A stretch of DNA of 64,000 bases from Siderastrea siderea (Eukaryota; Cnidaria; Anthozoa; Scleractinia; Rhizangiidae): contig OZ034966.1 in assembly GCA_964030785.1 (NCBI GenBank), forward strand, positions 1,248,501 through 1,312,500, read 5' to 3'. Below, one piece after another: positions 16,628 through 26,957 of this stretch. The notes below the pieces were generated by a model. That model saw only the letters and a list, made by a program, of their open reading frames with translations. It did not search any database and was not told the DNA's origin. A program made the translations under genes and the position numbers. How positions within the stretch are numbered: position 1 is the stretch's first letter; each line of letters starts with the position of its first letter.

Positions 16628-19600
16628 ATGGAATCTAATTATATGAACAAGAAAGATCTCAAAAAATTGAGTAAAAGTCAATTAATCAAATTGCTATTAA
16701 AGCAAGAGAAAAGAAAGCCTAAAATTATCGTGGTTGATGATACAAAACCAGTTCGAGCACCTAGAACTTATAAACCAAGACCACCAGTACCAACACCTCG
16801 CAAGAGTGTTAAGCAGATGGTTCAAGAATATGAAGAAAACAAACCAGTTCCAGCACCAAGAACATACAAGCCAGTTCCAGCACCAAGAACTAAAAAACTA
16901 ATGGATAAACCAGTTCCAGCATCAAGAACTAAAATAGAACAAACGGACAAAGCCTTAAAAGGTTACACAAAATCATATACAATCAGCATCAAAAACAATA
17001 AAGACCCCTTAGCCCAAATGCAAAACACGAGAAAGGCTATAGAACATCGTGCAATAACTTTATTGAATGAAATGAAAGGTTTTAAATATGTTGAAACACT
17101 AAAGGTCACATTTAGCAAAATGTCTGGTAGTGAAATAGTGATTAAAACTGCATATTTCAATAGTAAATCTCAAACAATAATCAATCAAATGGAAATCGCT
17201 GATTCATTACAATTATCAAAACAACAAATACTGAATAAGATAGCTCAATGGATATCAGAAGGTTCTGGATGGACAATTCAATCTGTTGACAATCATTACC
17301 TCAACATAGTTAAATACAAGCCATTGAAAGGATCTTCATATATCCAACTACCTTCCGAACTGCGAAACAGCGCTAAAGGATTAATAAACATGAAAAATGA
17401 GGATAATGAATGTTTCAGATGGTGTCATATCCGACATTTAAATCCACAAGACAAGGATCCTCAAAGAATTAAAAAAGTTGATAAATTATATGTTATAAAT
17501 CTAGATTATTCAGGGATTCAATTTCCAGTAAGCAAAAAACAATATCACAGAATTGAAAAACAAAATAAAATCAATATAAATGTTTTTTGTTATAAAGACA
17601 AAGAACCGTATCCCATCTATCTTTCCAAAGAAAAGTATGAAGATCATATGGAACTACTATTGATAACTAAAGATGAAAACAGTCATTATGTTCTCATAAA
17701 GGATTTCAACAAGTTCAAGTATAATCAGACTAAACACAAAGAAAAAAAGCATTTTTGTATGCACTGCATGCAATGTTTCAGTTCCGACAGGGTTCTAAAC
17801 AATCATAAAGAAATCTGCATTCAAATTAATGGAACACAAGCAGTAAATATGCCAACTAAAGATAATAACATACTGAAATTCAACAATTTCCATATGCAGC
17901 AACCTGTGCCATTTGTTATCTATGCTGATTTTGAAGCCATAACAGAGAAGATTCATGGATGTCAACCTAACAGTAATAAATCATATACTGAAGCCTACCA
18001 AAGACATACAGATTGTGGATATGGTTATAAAGTGGTTTGTTGTTATGATGACAAATATACAAAACCAATACAACTATATAGGGGTGAAAAGGCTGTGTAC
18101 AAATTCATGGAAAATATGTTAGAAGAAGTAAAATACTGTAAAAAAGCTATGAAGACATTTTTTAACAAACCATTAAAAATGACAAAAGAGGATGAAGAGG
18201 AGTTCAAAAAAGCAACAACATGTCACATCTGCAATAAAAAATATACTGAAAAAGACATTCGAGTCAGAGATCATTGTCATATCACTGGCAAATACAGAGG
18301 CTCAGGACATCAAGACTGTAATCTGAAACTCAGAATAAATCCAGAAAAAATCAAAATTCCTGTTATATTCCATAATCTGAGAGGTTATGACAGTCATTTT
18401 ATAATGCAAGAGATTGGAGCTGTTGTTAAGAATAATACATACACCAAAAACGGAAAAGAGATTAAGATGAAGATAAATGCAATTCCAAACAATATGGAAA
18501 AATATATGGCTTTCATGCTTGGTAATCACCTTACCTTCACTGATAGTTTCCAGTTTATGAGCTCAAGTTTGGATAAATTAGTCAGTAATTTGCCGGCAGA
18601 AGCTTTTAAATATACAAGCAAAAAATTCAAAAAAGAACAATTCGAATTGATGAGGAAAAAAGGTATTTATCCATACGATTTCATGGACAGTTTTAAAAAA
18701 TTCGATAAAACAGAATTGCTAACTAAAGAAGAATTTTACAGCATATTGAATAATGAGCATATAACAGATGAGGATTATAGTCATGCTCAAAAAGTGTGGA
18801 ATACATTTCAATTACAAACGATGGGTGAATACCACAATCTATATCTTAAGTCTGATATTCTTCTATTAGCTGACGTGTTTGAAAACTTCCGTAAAACCTG
18901 TCTTCAGTATTATAAACTTGATCCCTGTCACTACTTTACATCTCCAGGATTATCTTGGGATGCTATGTTGAAGATGACTAATATTAAATTGGAACTAATG
19001 ACTGACATAGACATGTTTCAATTCATTGAAAAAGGTATGCGTGGTGGTATATCTTACATAGCCAATCGATATGGTAAAGCAAACAACAAGTACATGAAAA
19101 AATATGATGAGAAGGCGCCCTCAAAGTATATTATGTATCTTGATGCTAACAATTTATACGGTTGGGCTATGTCGCAATACCTACCAACAGGTGGTTTCAA
19201 ATGGTTGACAGAAAAACAAATCAATAAATTAAACTTAGCTGAGTACAAAGATGATAGTAAGAAAGGATTGATATTAGAAGTTGATCTAGAATACCCCAAA
19301 GAGTTGCATGACCTTCATAACGACTACCCTCTTGGACCGGAAAAGGTTAAAGTAACTGATGACATGTTGTCTGAATATTGTAAGAACATACAGAAAAAGT
19401 TCAACATATCGACAGGACTAGTACACAAACTGATCCCTACTTTATGCGACAAAGAAAAATATGTTCTACACTATAGAAATCTACAGTTGTATATTGATCT
19501 TGGATTGAAAGTAAAGAAAGTGCACAGAGTGTTAGAATTCAATCAGTCACCTTGGCTCAAACAATACATTGACTTCAATACACAAAAACGTACTCAAGCG

Positions 19601-20401
19601 AAAAATTCATTCGAAAAAGATTTCTTCAAGCTAATGAATAACTCAGTGTTTGGAAAGACAATGGAGAACATAAGAAAACGTGTCGATGTCAGACTTATTA
19701 CAGATGAGAAGAAACTATTGAAGATGGCTTCTAAACCAACTTATGTAAGCAGTAAGATATTCAATGAAAATCTGGTAGCAGTGCATAAGATCAAAGAAAC
19801 GCTAACTCTAAACAGGCCGGCATATGTGGGTATGTGTATTCTTGATCTGAGCAAAACTCTAATGTATGATTTTCATTATAACTACATAAAAGAAAAGTAT
19901 GGAGACAAAGCCAAGCTGCTCTTCACTGACACAGACAGTCTAACATATGAGATTGAAGCTGAAGATGTGTACGAAGACTTTTGGAATGATAAAGATCGAT
20001 TTGACAACAGCGACTATCCAGAAAACTCTCCGTATTTCGATAAGACAAACAAGAAGGTAATCGGTAAATTCAAGGACGAAGCCGCTGGCATAACAATTAC
20101 AGAATTCGTTGGTTTGCGATCAAAAATGTACAGTTACATAAAAGACAACCAGAAAGTAGGAAAAACAGCCAAAGGAATAAAGAAAAATACAATAAAGAAC
20201 GACATCAAACATGAAGATTATAAAGAAGTACTATTTAATAACAAACAAATACATCATATCATGAAGACAATCAGAAGTAGCAACCATCAACTAGGTAGTT
20301 ACGAGATTAATAAAGTGTCACTCAGCTGTTTCGATGATAAACGATATATAGCCAACAATGGAGTCAATAGTTTCGCTTACGGACATTATGGTATTGATTA
20401 A
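16628..20401 (+). CDS. polB: Protein-primed family B DNA polymerase (A), intact
   Basis: The 1257-aa protein starts with a Lys-rich helix and a proline-rich stretch with four KPVxAPRT repeats (about residues 37-105). It has ExoI YADFEA (about 432), a Cys/His insert CHICNKKY...RDHCHITGKYRG of the endonuclease VII/HNH type (about 531-556), ExoII FHNLRGYDSHF (about 581) and ExoIII YLKSDILLLAD (about 738). Polymerase motifs are A YLDANNLYGWAMS (about 836), B KLMNNSVFGKT (about 1001) and C FTDTDSL (about 1098). All catalytic residues are present. This fits a Polinton polymerase that replicates the linear element by protein priming and edits with its 3'-5' exonuclease. The frame is complete, which argues for recent activity. 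It overlaps the following opposite gene by 38 bp. Confidence 0.95.
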   Translation: MESNYMNKKDLKKLSKSQLIKLLLKQEKRKPKIIVVDDTKPVRAPRTYKPRPPVPTPRKSVKQMVQEYEENKPVPAPRTYKPVPAPRTKKLMDKPVPASRTKIEQTDKALKGYTKSYTISIKNNKDPLAQMQNTRKAIEHRAITLLNEMKGFKYVETLKVTFSKMSGSEIVIKTAYFNSKSQTIINQMEIADSLQLSKQQILNKIAQWISEGSGWTIQSVDNHYLNIVKYKPLKGSSYIQLPSELRNSAKGLINMKNEDNECFRWCHIRHLNPQDKDPQRIKKVDKLYVINLDYSGIQFPVSKKQYHRIEKQNKININVFCYKDKEPYPIYLSKEKYEDHMELLLITKDENSHYVLIKDFNKFKYNQTKHKEKKHFCMHCMQCFSSDRVLNNHKEICIQINGTQAVNMPTKDNNILKFNNFHMQQPVPFVIYADFEAITEKIHGCQPNSNKSYTEAYQRHTDCGYGYKVVCCYDDKYTKPIQLYRGEKAVYKFMENMLEEVKYCKKAMKTFFNKPLKMTKEDEEEFKKATTCHICNKKYTEKDIRVRDHCHITGKYRGSGHQDCNLKLRINPEKIKIPVIFHNLRGYDSHFIMQEIGAVVKNNTYTKNGKEIKMKINAIPNNMEKYMAFMLGNHLTFTDSFQFMSSSLDKLVSNLPAEAFKYTSKKFKKEQFELMRKKGIYPYDFMDSFKKFDKTELLTKEEFYSILNNEHITDEDYSHAQKVWNTFQLQTMGEYHNLYLKSDILLLADVFENFRKTCLQYYKLDPCHYFTSPGLSWDAMLKMTNIKLELMTDIDMFQFIEKGMRGGISYIANRYGKANNKYMKKYDEKAPSKYIMYLDANNLYGWAMSQYLPTGGFKWLTEKQINKLNLAEYKDDSKKGLILEVDLEYPKELHDLHNDYPLGPEKVKVTDDMLSEYCKNIQKKFNISTGLVHKLIPTLCDKEKYVLHYRNLQLYIDLGLKVKKVHRVLEFNQSPWLKQYIDFNTQKRTQAKNSFEKDFFKLMNNSVFGKTMENIRKRVDVRLITDEKKLLKMASKPTYVSSKIFNENLVAVHKIKETLTLNRPAYVGMCILDLSKTLMYDFHYNYIKEKYGDKAKLLFTDTDSLTYEIEAEDVYEDFWNDKDRFDNSDYPENSPYFDKTNKKVIGKFKDEAAGITITEFVGLRSKMYSYIKDNQKVGKTAKGIKKNTIKNDIKHEDYKEVLFNNKQIHHIMKTIRSSNHQLGSYEINKVSLSCFDDKRYIANNGVNSFAYGHYGID

Positions 20402-20846
20402 ACTGTTCATTATTCAATAAGTTTAACTTTAGGCATTTGTTCATCATTACAAGGAGGCATCTGTTCATCATTATCTGGAGGCATTTTTCAGCATTACTAC
20501 GAGGCATTTGTGCAAGACGTTGAGCTCGTCTCCGACGTTTCAAATTTATCTTCAAATCAACCGCTTTCATTTTCCCTTGAATGATTTCTTGTAGGGCTCT
20601 CCTCTTCCTCTCAATGATTATTATCCGCCGATACTCCTCCAGTGCTTTGATATATGATGACAAATTTCTTTCTTCAGTTACTGTGTCAACATTGTCCAAG
20701 TTCCCGATAACTTGCGGCATATTAAAAGAAAAGGCAGTCATACTCCCCATGTATGATTCCATCGTCAAAATGGCATCTTGTATATTATGAGAATGGCTCT
20801 CATAGCGTTTAGTGGCTTCATCCAGACTAAGAGGCATGCTTGACAT
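20364..20846 (-). CDS. Small coiled-coil protein of unknown function
   Basis: The 160-aa protein has an N-terminal helical domain (about residues 1-60) and a long charged helix rich in Arg/Lys (YIKALEEYRRIIIIERKRRALQ, about 65-86). A basic RRRRRAQRLAQ-like stretch follows. The 3' part has an imperfect duplication (ggcatttgttcatcattac units near 20432-20490). It is the only minus-strand gene at the right end of A and meets PolB tail to tail. No family recognised. Confidence 0.45.
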   Translation of the reverse strand: MSSMPLSLDEATKRYESHSHNIQDAILTMESYMGSMTAFSFNMPQVIGNLDNVDTVTEERNLSSYIKALEEYRRIIIIERKRRALQEIIQGKMKAVDLKINLKRRRRAQRLAQMPRSNAEKCLQIMMNRCLLVMMNKCLKLNLLNNEQFNQYHNVRKRNY

Positions 20847-21074
20847 CTAAGAGACTGAAGGCCTTGATATTTTTATCAAAATGTAGAAACTTCTGATATA
20901 TTTATTAGAAAAAATAATTTATGGGTACGCTTTTAATTGGTTGATAGAGATCATACGACTGCTTCATGACCTTGAAAACGATAATAAATTGATGAGTCAT
21001 TTCCTCGGGAAAGTCCCTGTTGTTTTTAATACTTCCTACTTTCACTAGACATGTCCAGACTTGTTTCTCGGTAT

Positions 21075-21270
21075 GACTTCCTGTTTTCCGAGAATTTTAG
21101 ACTTCCTGTTGTATGAAGTCACGCGATGGAAAATGCGTTCGAGTTATATGAAATAAAAACATATAGATTTCCATAAAATGTTTGCCATCAGATGGAAAGT
21201 AGTTAAATAGTTGGGTTTGGTAAGAGCGCATTTTCAAAAATGCTCTCGTACCCCCAACTATATAACTACT
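21075..21270 (-). repeat. Right terminal inverted repeat of Polinton A, with terminal hairpin
   Basis: It is the complement of 4135-4331. The hairpin occupies 21198-21270. Between the coiled-coil gene (ends 20846) and this repeat are 228 bases without a gene. Flanked by ATTTGT at 21271-21276. Confidence 0.93.
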
Positions 21271-22755
21271 ATTTGTAGTATTTAAAAAACCATGAATATA
21301 ATTAACCGAACCTTTCAAATTATGTCCGTTTAAAGAAAGATCTGTTTGCATCACCATTTTCCCGTTTTCAATTACAAAAGCGGTGTCATAGACATTTGGG
21401 TCAACATTTGAAATTGTTTCTTTGACGCCATAGACAATTAGATGCCCGATTGTTAAAAACGATCGTTTACTGACTGTACCATGCAGATCGAGATAAAGGA
21501 ATTGTGGGGGTGAGCTACCCCATCTGTGAAAATGGATAACTGTTTTGGTGTACTTCTCGAATGTTTTGGTTGTTTCATCAGCAATTGAAATCGTTGTTCC
21601 TTGAGCTGTTACACTTATCATATTCATTTCCGGCAGAAACCATTCAACCACCATTGTGTAATATCCGACCGGAAGTTTATATAAGTTAAAATCGAGGCGT
21701 GATTGGTACTGGTTGGGTGAGCCTTTTTCAAACAAGAGTTTAAGTTGGTAAGCTTTTTTATTAATTTGATGTGGAGAATTGGAAAAATCAACAATACCCA
21801 AAACCTCGATATTGTTTTCACTCGAAGATTCATCAGTGTCTTCCATCAAGTATCTGAAGGCGTCTCGTTTTTGACCTGAGTTATTGATCTGAGATTCACG
21901 AATTTTTTGAGTGACAAGATCTCTCAAATCTGTTATTTCCTCTTGCACAAAATCAACATTAACTGCGGATTTAGAATCTCTGTAATCGGTTTGTAAGTTA
22001 ATAATTTTATTGTTATTTAAATTCAAGTTTCCAGTCATATTGTTAGTGCCATCAACTTTGAGAAACTTTTTTTGTGTCATGTCATCAATTCTGTTGTTAA
22101 CAAACTCGACACATGCGGCGTCTCTTTGGTTTGATGGAAGATCAAGATTGATAATTGATTTATTTTTCATATCAATATCAGATCCTTTATCCAGTTTTTT
22201 TTCAAGCTGATTTTCGACATATTTTTTGTTTGTGGCTTGATCTGCCTGTGTTGGGTCTTTTACGTTGTAGATTGTATTATTGTTCACATCAATGCTTGCC
22301 TCCATTTTTCCTCCCTCTTTTTTTGAAAGAAAGATATTTCTCGTGTCTTGATAGCTTATTGCCTTCGTCAAATCGCCGCTGACAGGATATGGGTTGCTTT
22401 TTAATCGCAAGATACTGTACTTATTTTGCATATCAATATCAGCAGAACCGCTGACACTACCTTGAGACCCAGGATCACCCTTGTCGCCCTTATCGCCCTT
22501 GTAACCTTTTAAACCACGTGGTCCTTGTGCCCCCTCCTGACCTTGTGGTCCAGCGGGCCCTTTTTCTCCCCTTGGACCATAAGGACCCTGTGGTCCTCCA
22601 GGGCCTTTATCACCCTTCGGTCCAGGAGGGCCCCCTGGGCCAGGAGGGCCCCCTGGGCCAGGAGGACCACCTGGGCCAGGAGGACCCACTTTTTCACCAC
22701 TTTCACTCGTCGTAGTATGGCTAGTTCCACCTATTTGACAGTTAATATACCCCAT
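21271..22755 (-). pseudogene. Fibre gene of Polinton B, 5' part (collagen-like shaft), cut by Polinton A
   Basis: Reading from 22755: a short N-terminus, a Gly-X-Y collagen-like shaft (about residues 24-96, with four GGPPGPG repeats near the start), then fibre repeats and a beta-rich part like the A fibre. It ends at the ATTTGT duplication, and its tip is at 3808-4134. About 1.2 kb matches the A fibre (5.98-7.21 kb) very closely, with one run of more than 100 identical bases (ending near 21880). The neighbouring ATPase differs strongly. Its ATG overlaps the ATPase stop (TAATG), so translational coupling is possible. Confidence 0.92.
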
Positions 22756-23387
22756 TATATATCTTCATCAAAATTTTTTTCCATTAATTTTTGGGGTTTC
22801 TCATAGTAAAGGAAAGAATATTTTTCATCGGTGGCGCGATCTAAAACCTCATGATCCACACCAATTTCGTTTGCAATTCGTTTGTTTTCTTTTGGATCTA
22901 ATCTGAAAATACAAAGATGGCTGCAGTTAATACGGATGTCTTTTGGCACCTTGAAAAAGGTTTGAGAGAGGTAAATAACGCAGCAGTTTTTGTGCCGCCC
23001 GTTGATAAAATAATTAATGATATCGTTTTGGTTTTTTTCACAAACAAGATCGTCAAAAACAACTATTTTTTGGGTGTCCACCGGAAGCTCTTCGAGTGGA
23101 ATGATTTCATCACCATAAGCCTCGATAACCTCATAACCAACCTTGGGGTTAATTTTTTCATCAGATTTCTGCAAAAGTTCCTGGTATTTGTTCTGGTGCA
23201 GGTTCTTTGAAAAGAGGTAAATTTTATCATACTCTAACAACTCATTAAGCATGTGCAGTAATGTGTTTGTTTTACCAGAATTACTGGGTCCACAAATTAA
23301 CATCCGAAAAACATCTGCTGGCATACAAGGGTGACCTTGCATGTAGTTACTCTTGGAAGAACCTGGGTCATAATTTGGAATCTTCAT
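22755..23387 (-). CDS. FtsK/HerA-type genome packaging ATPase (B copy)
   Basis: The protein has 210 aa from the ATG at 23387. That start aligns MKIPNYD with MEIPNYD of the A copy; the upstream in-frame codons cross the divergent promoter. It has Walker A GPSNSGKT (about 33-40) and Walker B IVVFDDL (about 109-115), then [15 protein letters not shown]. It is intact despite the decay of B. It lies opposite the coiled-coil gene with only 26 bp between the two ATGs, sharing one TATATA block. Confidence 0.9.
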   Translation of the reverse strand: MKIPNYDPGSSKSNYMQGHPCMPADVFRMLICGPSNSGKTNTLLHMLNELLEYDKIYLFSKNLHQNKYQELLQKSDEKINPKVGYEVIEAYGDEIIPLEELPVDTQKIVVFDDLVCEKNQNDIINYFINGRHKNCCVIYLSQTFFKVPKDIRINCSHLCIFRLDPKENKRIANEIGVDHEVLDRATDEKYSFLYYEKPQKLMEKNFDEDI

Positions 23388-23413
23388 TTTTTTTTCGCTT
23401 CTATATATTAACG

Positions 23414-24366
23414 CTGGAAAATATGTCAATGAAAAAATGGCGTCAGTTGGCTGAAGAAAAGACGAAGCTAGATGAACAAACAGAAGAAATTCACCAAAAA
23501 TTCAAATTGGATAAAATAAAAAAAGAGTTTGGTCAGCTTTCAGGAGAGGAGCTTTTTAAACCAATCACAAAAAGGCTTGATGAAAATAGAAGCACCACTG
23601 TGGAAAAAGAAGAGGAAGAAGAGGAGCAGGAAGTTCCTGATTACACAATGGATGAATTTGACGAAATCAACCCGTTTGGTGACGAATTCAGACCGGATGC
23701 ACCAACTCCAGCACCATCACCACCAACAACACCAACAACAACCACAACACCAATAGTACCAACATCACAACCACCCCCATATCAAGAATTTGATGATTTT
23801 CCATTACCACCTCCACCTTTGATGGAAGAAACTGTTATGCCGGGATCTTACAAAGGTGAAACAAAAAAAGAAATATCAAACCGGCTTAGAAATGTAAGAA
23901 GTATTATTAGCAAACATGGACATGACCCAGCTTACAAAGTAAAAAGTAAAGAATCACAATACCATGGATATGATATAGAAAAACTGAAAGAAGAGGAATA
24001 CAATCTCGAAACCATGAAAGCACATCAAGAACATGCAGAAAAGTTACTTAAAAGGAAACAACCTTTATTAACACAATTAAAAGAAAAAAGGCGAAATTGA
24101 AACCACCAAAAAAACAAGAAAAAAGAGAAATCTCCAAAACTCCTCTTGAAAAAGCTGTCATGAGCCGAAGACCTGCTTTTGAACTTTCTGACGATGAAGA
24201 TGATTCTTATGAAAAGGATTGGGAAATCAAAGGAAGCGGTTTCGATGATGAGGCTGAAAAATTGATCAACCAACTTGATTTAAGTTTAGGATCAATAAAC
24301 GCAGGAAACAACTCGATAAAACTTAAAAAACGGGTATTAGATCTGCTTGATTCACTAGTTGAATGA
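23414..24366 (+). pseudogene. Coiled-coil virion-module protein (B copy), one frameshift
   Basis: It starts at an ATG at 23423 or the in-frame one near it (MSMKKWRQL), preceded by TATATATTAACG. It has a coiled coil, an acidic EEEEEE run, a Pro/Thr-rich linker (PAPSPPTTPTTTTTPIVP, about residues 95-112) and a basic helical part. The frame ends at 24100 after a run of six A (24083-24088). The adjacent frame carries on with the same basic-then-acidic character (SRRPAFELSDDEDD) to 24366. Same place as the A gene at 8264-9385, between ATPase and penton, but little sequence is shared. Confidence 0.6.
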
Positions 24367-24416
24367 CATAATTGATAAAAAATAAAAACAATTTTTTCTG
24401 ATAATATACGCCAATA

Positions 24417-25178
24417 ATGAGCTTTAACTTACTACTTGACTCGAGCCGCGCAAAACTTGAAAGAGGAGGAGAACGGAATGTTTCACATGATTTCACAGTA
24501 AATGTTTATCCACCGCTCGAATTGGGTAAAGGAAACTATAAAGCAGCGTTGAACAGACTTATTACAATGAGTTACTCATGGAATACTATCGATTCTCGTT
24601 ATGATAACAATAAAATTAGATGGAAGAAAAAAACAGAACAAGCGTGGAAAACTTTAACTTTTCCGAATGGAATGTATGATTACAAAAGAATCAACACTTT
24701 TGTTCAACAACACACCGGTAGAGTAGATCCAGCAAACAAAGACAGTGATTACATTTTCACAATATACTTCGATATGTCAATTTATAGGGTTGTGACTTTG
24801 ATACATAACGATTATGAGCTTGACTTGTCTCAAGGAAATTTTGGTGAATTGCTTGGTTATGGAAAAAGTACCTTGAGAGGGGATGTTGTCGGAAGGAAAG
24901 TTCCAAATATCACAAGAGGTGTTGATTGGGTGTATTTGCACTGTGATCTTATCACACGCCGAACAGACAATGTTCCAAGCGATTTGTTATACTGTTTATC
25001 AACAGCAGATCTTAACGTTAGTTATCCATTTCGAGAAGTGCCGCTTCGACCTGAGTGGCAACCTGTGAATAAAAATTATATTGAAGGAATAAGGGTTTCG
25101 GTGACAGATGGAAGAAACAATATCCTGGATCTCAATGGAACAGATATTGCAATTAGTTTAATGATTGAAAAAGAGTAA
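24417..25178 (+). CDS. Minor capsid (penton-like) protein (B copy)
   Basis: The 253-aa protein is homologous to the A copy at 9404: MSYSWNTID, FPNGMYDYKRIN, YRVVTLIHN, GNFGELLGYG, VDWVYLHCDL and DLNGTD blocks in the same order. The frame is intact. ATAATATACG lies 9 bases before the ATG. Expected single jelly-roll vertex protein, by gene order and beta-rich sequence. Confidence 0.75.
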   Translation: MSFNLLLDSSRAKLERGGERNVSHDFTVNVYPPLELGKGNYKAALNRLITMSYSWNTIDSRYDNNKIRWKKKTEQAWKTLTFPNGMYDYKRINTFVQQHTGRVDPANKDSDYIFTIYFDMSIYRVVTLIHNDYELDLSQGNFGELLGYGKSTLRGDVVGRKVPNITRGVDWVYLHCDLITRRTDNVPSDLLYCLSTADLNVSYPFREVPLRPEWQPVNKNYIEGIRVSVTDGRNNILDLNGTDIAISLMIEKE

Positions 25179-25206
25179 AGTTTTTTATTGGTATAAATAT
25201 ACAACC

Positions 25207-25577
25207 ATGAATCATCCGAGCGAGTGGGCAAGATTCTTTGACAAAAAAACGGGACGTTATCGATATAAACACAAAGGGTCGGGTGTGATCCGTGACACCT
25301 TCATGAACATCGGTAAAGTATTAAAAAACAATGAAAATAACGTGGCAAAGAAAACAGCCGAAAAAGCCACAAAAAAAATCGCTGAAAAGGCAAGTCAGAG
25401 AGTTGAAAAAGGTTCGAAACAAATACGAAAAATACTGCAAGAGCTAAAAACTCAGATACTGTTGAAAAAGGTTCGAAACAAATGCGAAAAAAAAGAAAAC
25501 CGTTGTCTGAAGATTCGAAAAAGAAACTTGCAAATGTTTTCACCAAACACAAGAAAATATTAGACGCTCTCTTGTGA
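25207..25577 (+). pseudogene. Small basic virion protein (B copy), one frameshift
   Basis: The ATG at 25207 (MNHPSEWARFF) lies nine bases after TATAAATATA. FDKKTGRYRYKHKGSG matches the A gene. A Lys/Ala helix follows. The frame shifts near 25428-25434 (cgaaaaatac). The adjacent frame carries a second VEKGSKQ unit, a repeat of one about 60 bases upstream, and ends LDALL at 25577. The DNA-level repeat (gttgaaaaaggttcgaaaca at about 25401 and 25460) may have caused the break. Confidence 0.6.
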
Positions 25578-25647
25578 TTAAATCGAATTTTGACAAAATA
25601 TTAATCAAAGAAAAAAATTTTTTTTTCCTTTTTATATAACTGGCAAC

Positions 25648-26917
25648 ATGTTCAGAACTCCACAATTCCTCAAAAGATCAGAAGACATTCTTATTGAATG
25701 TCAAAAACAGTTAGTAGACCCTGGGAATGGTCAAACACAAGAAAAAAGTGGTTATAATTTCGTAATGGAAGACAGAAACCACTTTTATGACTGGTACAGA
25801 GCTTATTTCTTAGTTCATTTCAAGTTTGAAGCAACTGCAAATGGAGGCAACATTGTAGCTGACACTGAATCTGCTCCGATAAATGGTTCTTTTTCATTAA
25901 TCAAAAACATGAGAGTTTCATCATCGGCGACAACACTTTCTGAGTCTAACAATATCCACAAAGGCATTTTCATTAAAAATCTGCTTGACTATTCAAACGA
26001 TTATTCGGGAACTGTGGCAAAAGATCAATTTTGGCATCTTGACGTTGACAAAACCACAGTTACTGATGGAAATGCGTCGAATACTGGAATGCGTGAAAGA
26101 GCTCTTCTTTCAAATGGTGGAAAGATAATTGAGACAAAAATTCCTTTAAACAGATACGCATTTTTCGAAAATCTTTCCGAAACTCTTTTACCACCAATGA
26201 AAATTGAGTTTGAAATTACTCTGCAAGACGATAAAGAACTTATTTTCCAAAACGATGGAACAGCACGAAGAATTTTTGTTAAAAAAATTGAGTCATGGGT
26301 TCCACAACTATCTTTCCACGGTGAAGGACAAAAATTTGTGAATGAAAATTTTTTAAAACCAAAGAAAAAAAAATTCTTGAAAGAAAGAATTATGGAAAGC
26401 TCCCCAAGAACTGATACTGGTGGTACGTGTTCGTTTACATCTGCAATTAAAAATGTAAAACATGTCTTTTTTCAACAATATCGTTTTTCAACAATATCGT
26501 AAAAAAAAATCTTACACTCAAAACCCCTACTTTTTTGACACATTTGATCTCGATGGTGATAACTCAGCAAAATTAACGAGATGTCGACTAAATTATGGTG
26601 AAAATTTTTACCCTGTGGTTCCTTTATCAGACAAAAACAAATTGAGAATTTACGAACATTTGCTAAATTATAGTTACAGAAATTATGATTACAACAGCGG
26701 TGTTGAGCTACAGATTGCAAACTTCGAGAGTTTATACCCGATCATTCACTTCGATTTAAGAAATAATGAAAAATTTATGACCAATGATCCCCTTAATCTT
26801 ACTTTAGAATACGAATTAAACCAAACAGCAAACCTTCAATACATTATATACGCATATGTTATAAATGAAGAAGAATTTGTTTTAGAAACACTTGGTAATG
26901 AGCTTGTTGTTGTCTAG
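25648..26917 (+). pseudogene. Major capsid protein (B copy), broken by a short duplication
   Basis: It begins MFRTPQFLKRSED, with TATATAACTGG before the ATG. It matches the A capsid along its length: DWYRAYFLVHF, IKNLLDYS, LPPMKIEFEITL, FLKPKKKKFLKE, then after the break NPYFFDTF, NFESLYPIIHFDL and a YIIYAYVINEEEFV end. The frame is broken at about 26467-26500 by a tandem copy of ttcaacaatatcg, just where KHVFVF begins in A. About 420 codons in total; double-jelly-roll fold expected. Confidence 0.85.
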
Positions 26918-26957
26918 AAAAAAATTAAAAAAATTCTGAATATAATATATACACACA

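Larger units (their letters stand above)
4135..21270. mobile_element. Polinton A (Maverick/adintovirus-like), nearly complete
   Basis: The 17,136-bp element starts AGTAGTTATATAGTTGG and ends with the reverse complement. It is flanked by perfect 6-bp duplications ATTTGT (4129-4134 and 21271-21276). Terminal repeats are about 197 bp. It encodes 16 or more genes: VLTF3-like factor, fibre, packaging ATPase, capsid proteins, protease, PLA2-like protein, integrase, DUF5754-like protein, zinc fingers and PolB. Six-base duplications and 5'-AG ends match known Polinton integration. Few genes are broken, so it is younger than B. Confidence 0.96.

Noticed and set aside
16628..20401. Intein or intron in the A polymerase
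   Set aside because: The Cys/His insert at about residues 531-556 lies between exonuclease motifs as in the family and lacks intein splice blocks; the frame is continuous.
20840..21075. Possible extra gene between the coiled-coil gene and right repeat of A
   Set aside because: No open frame with a promoter block; only 228 bases.
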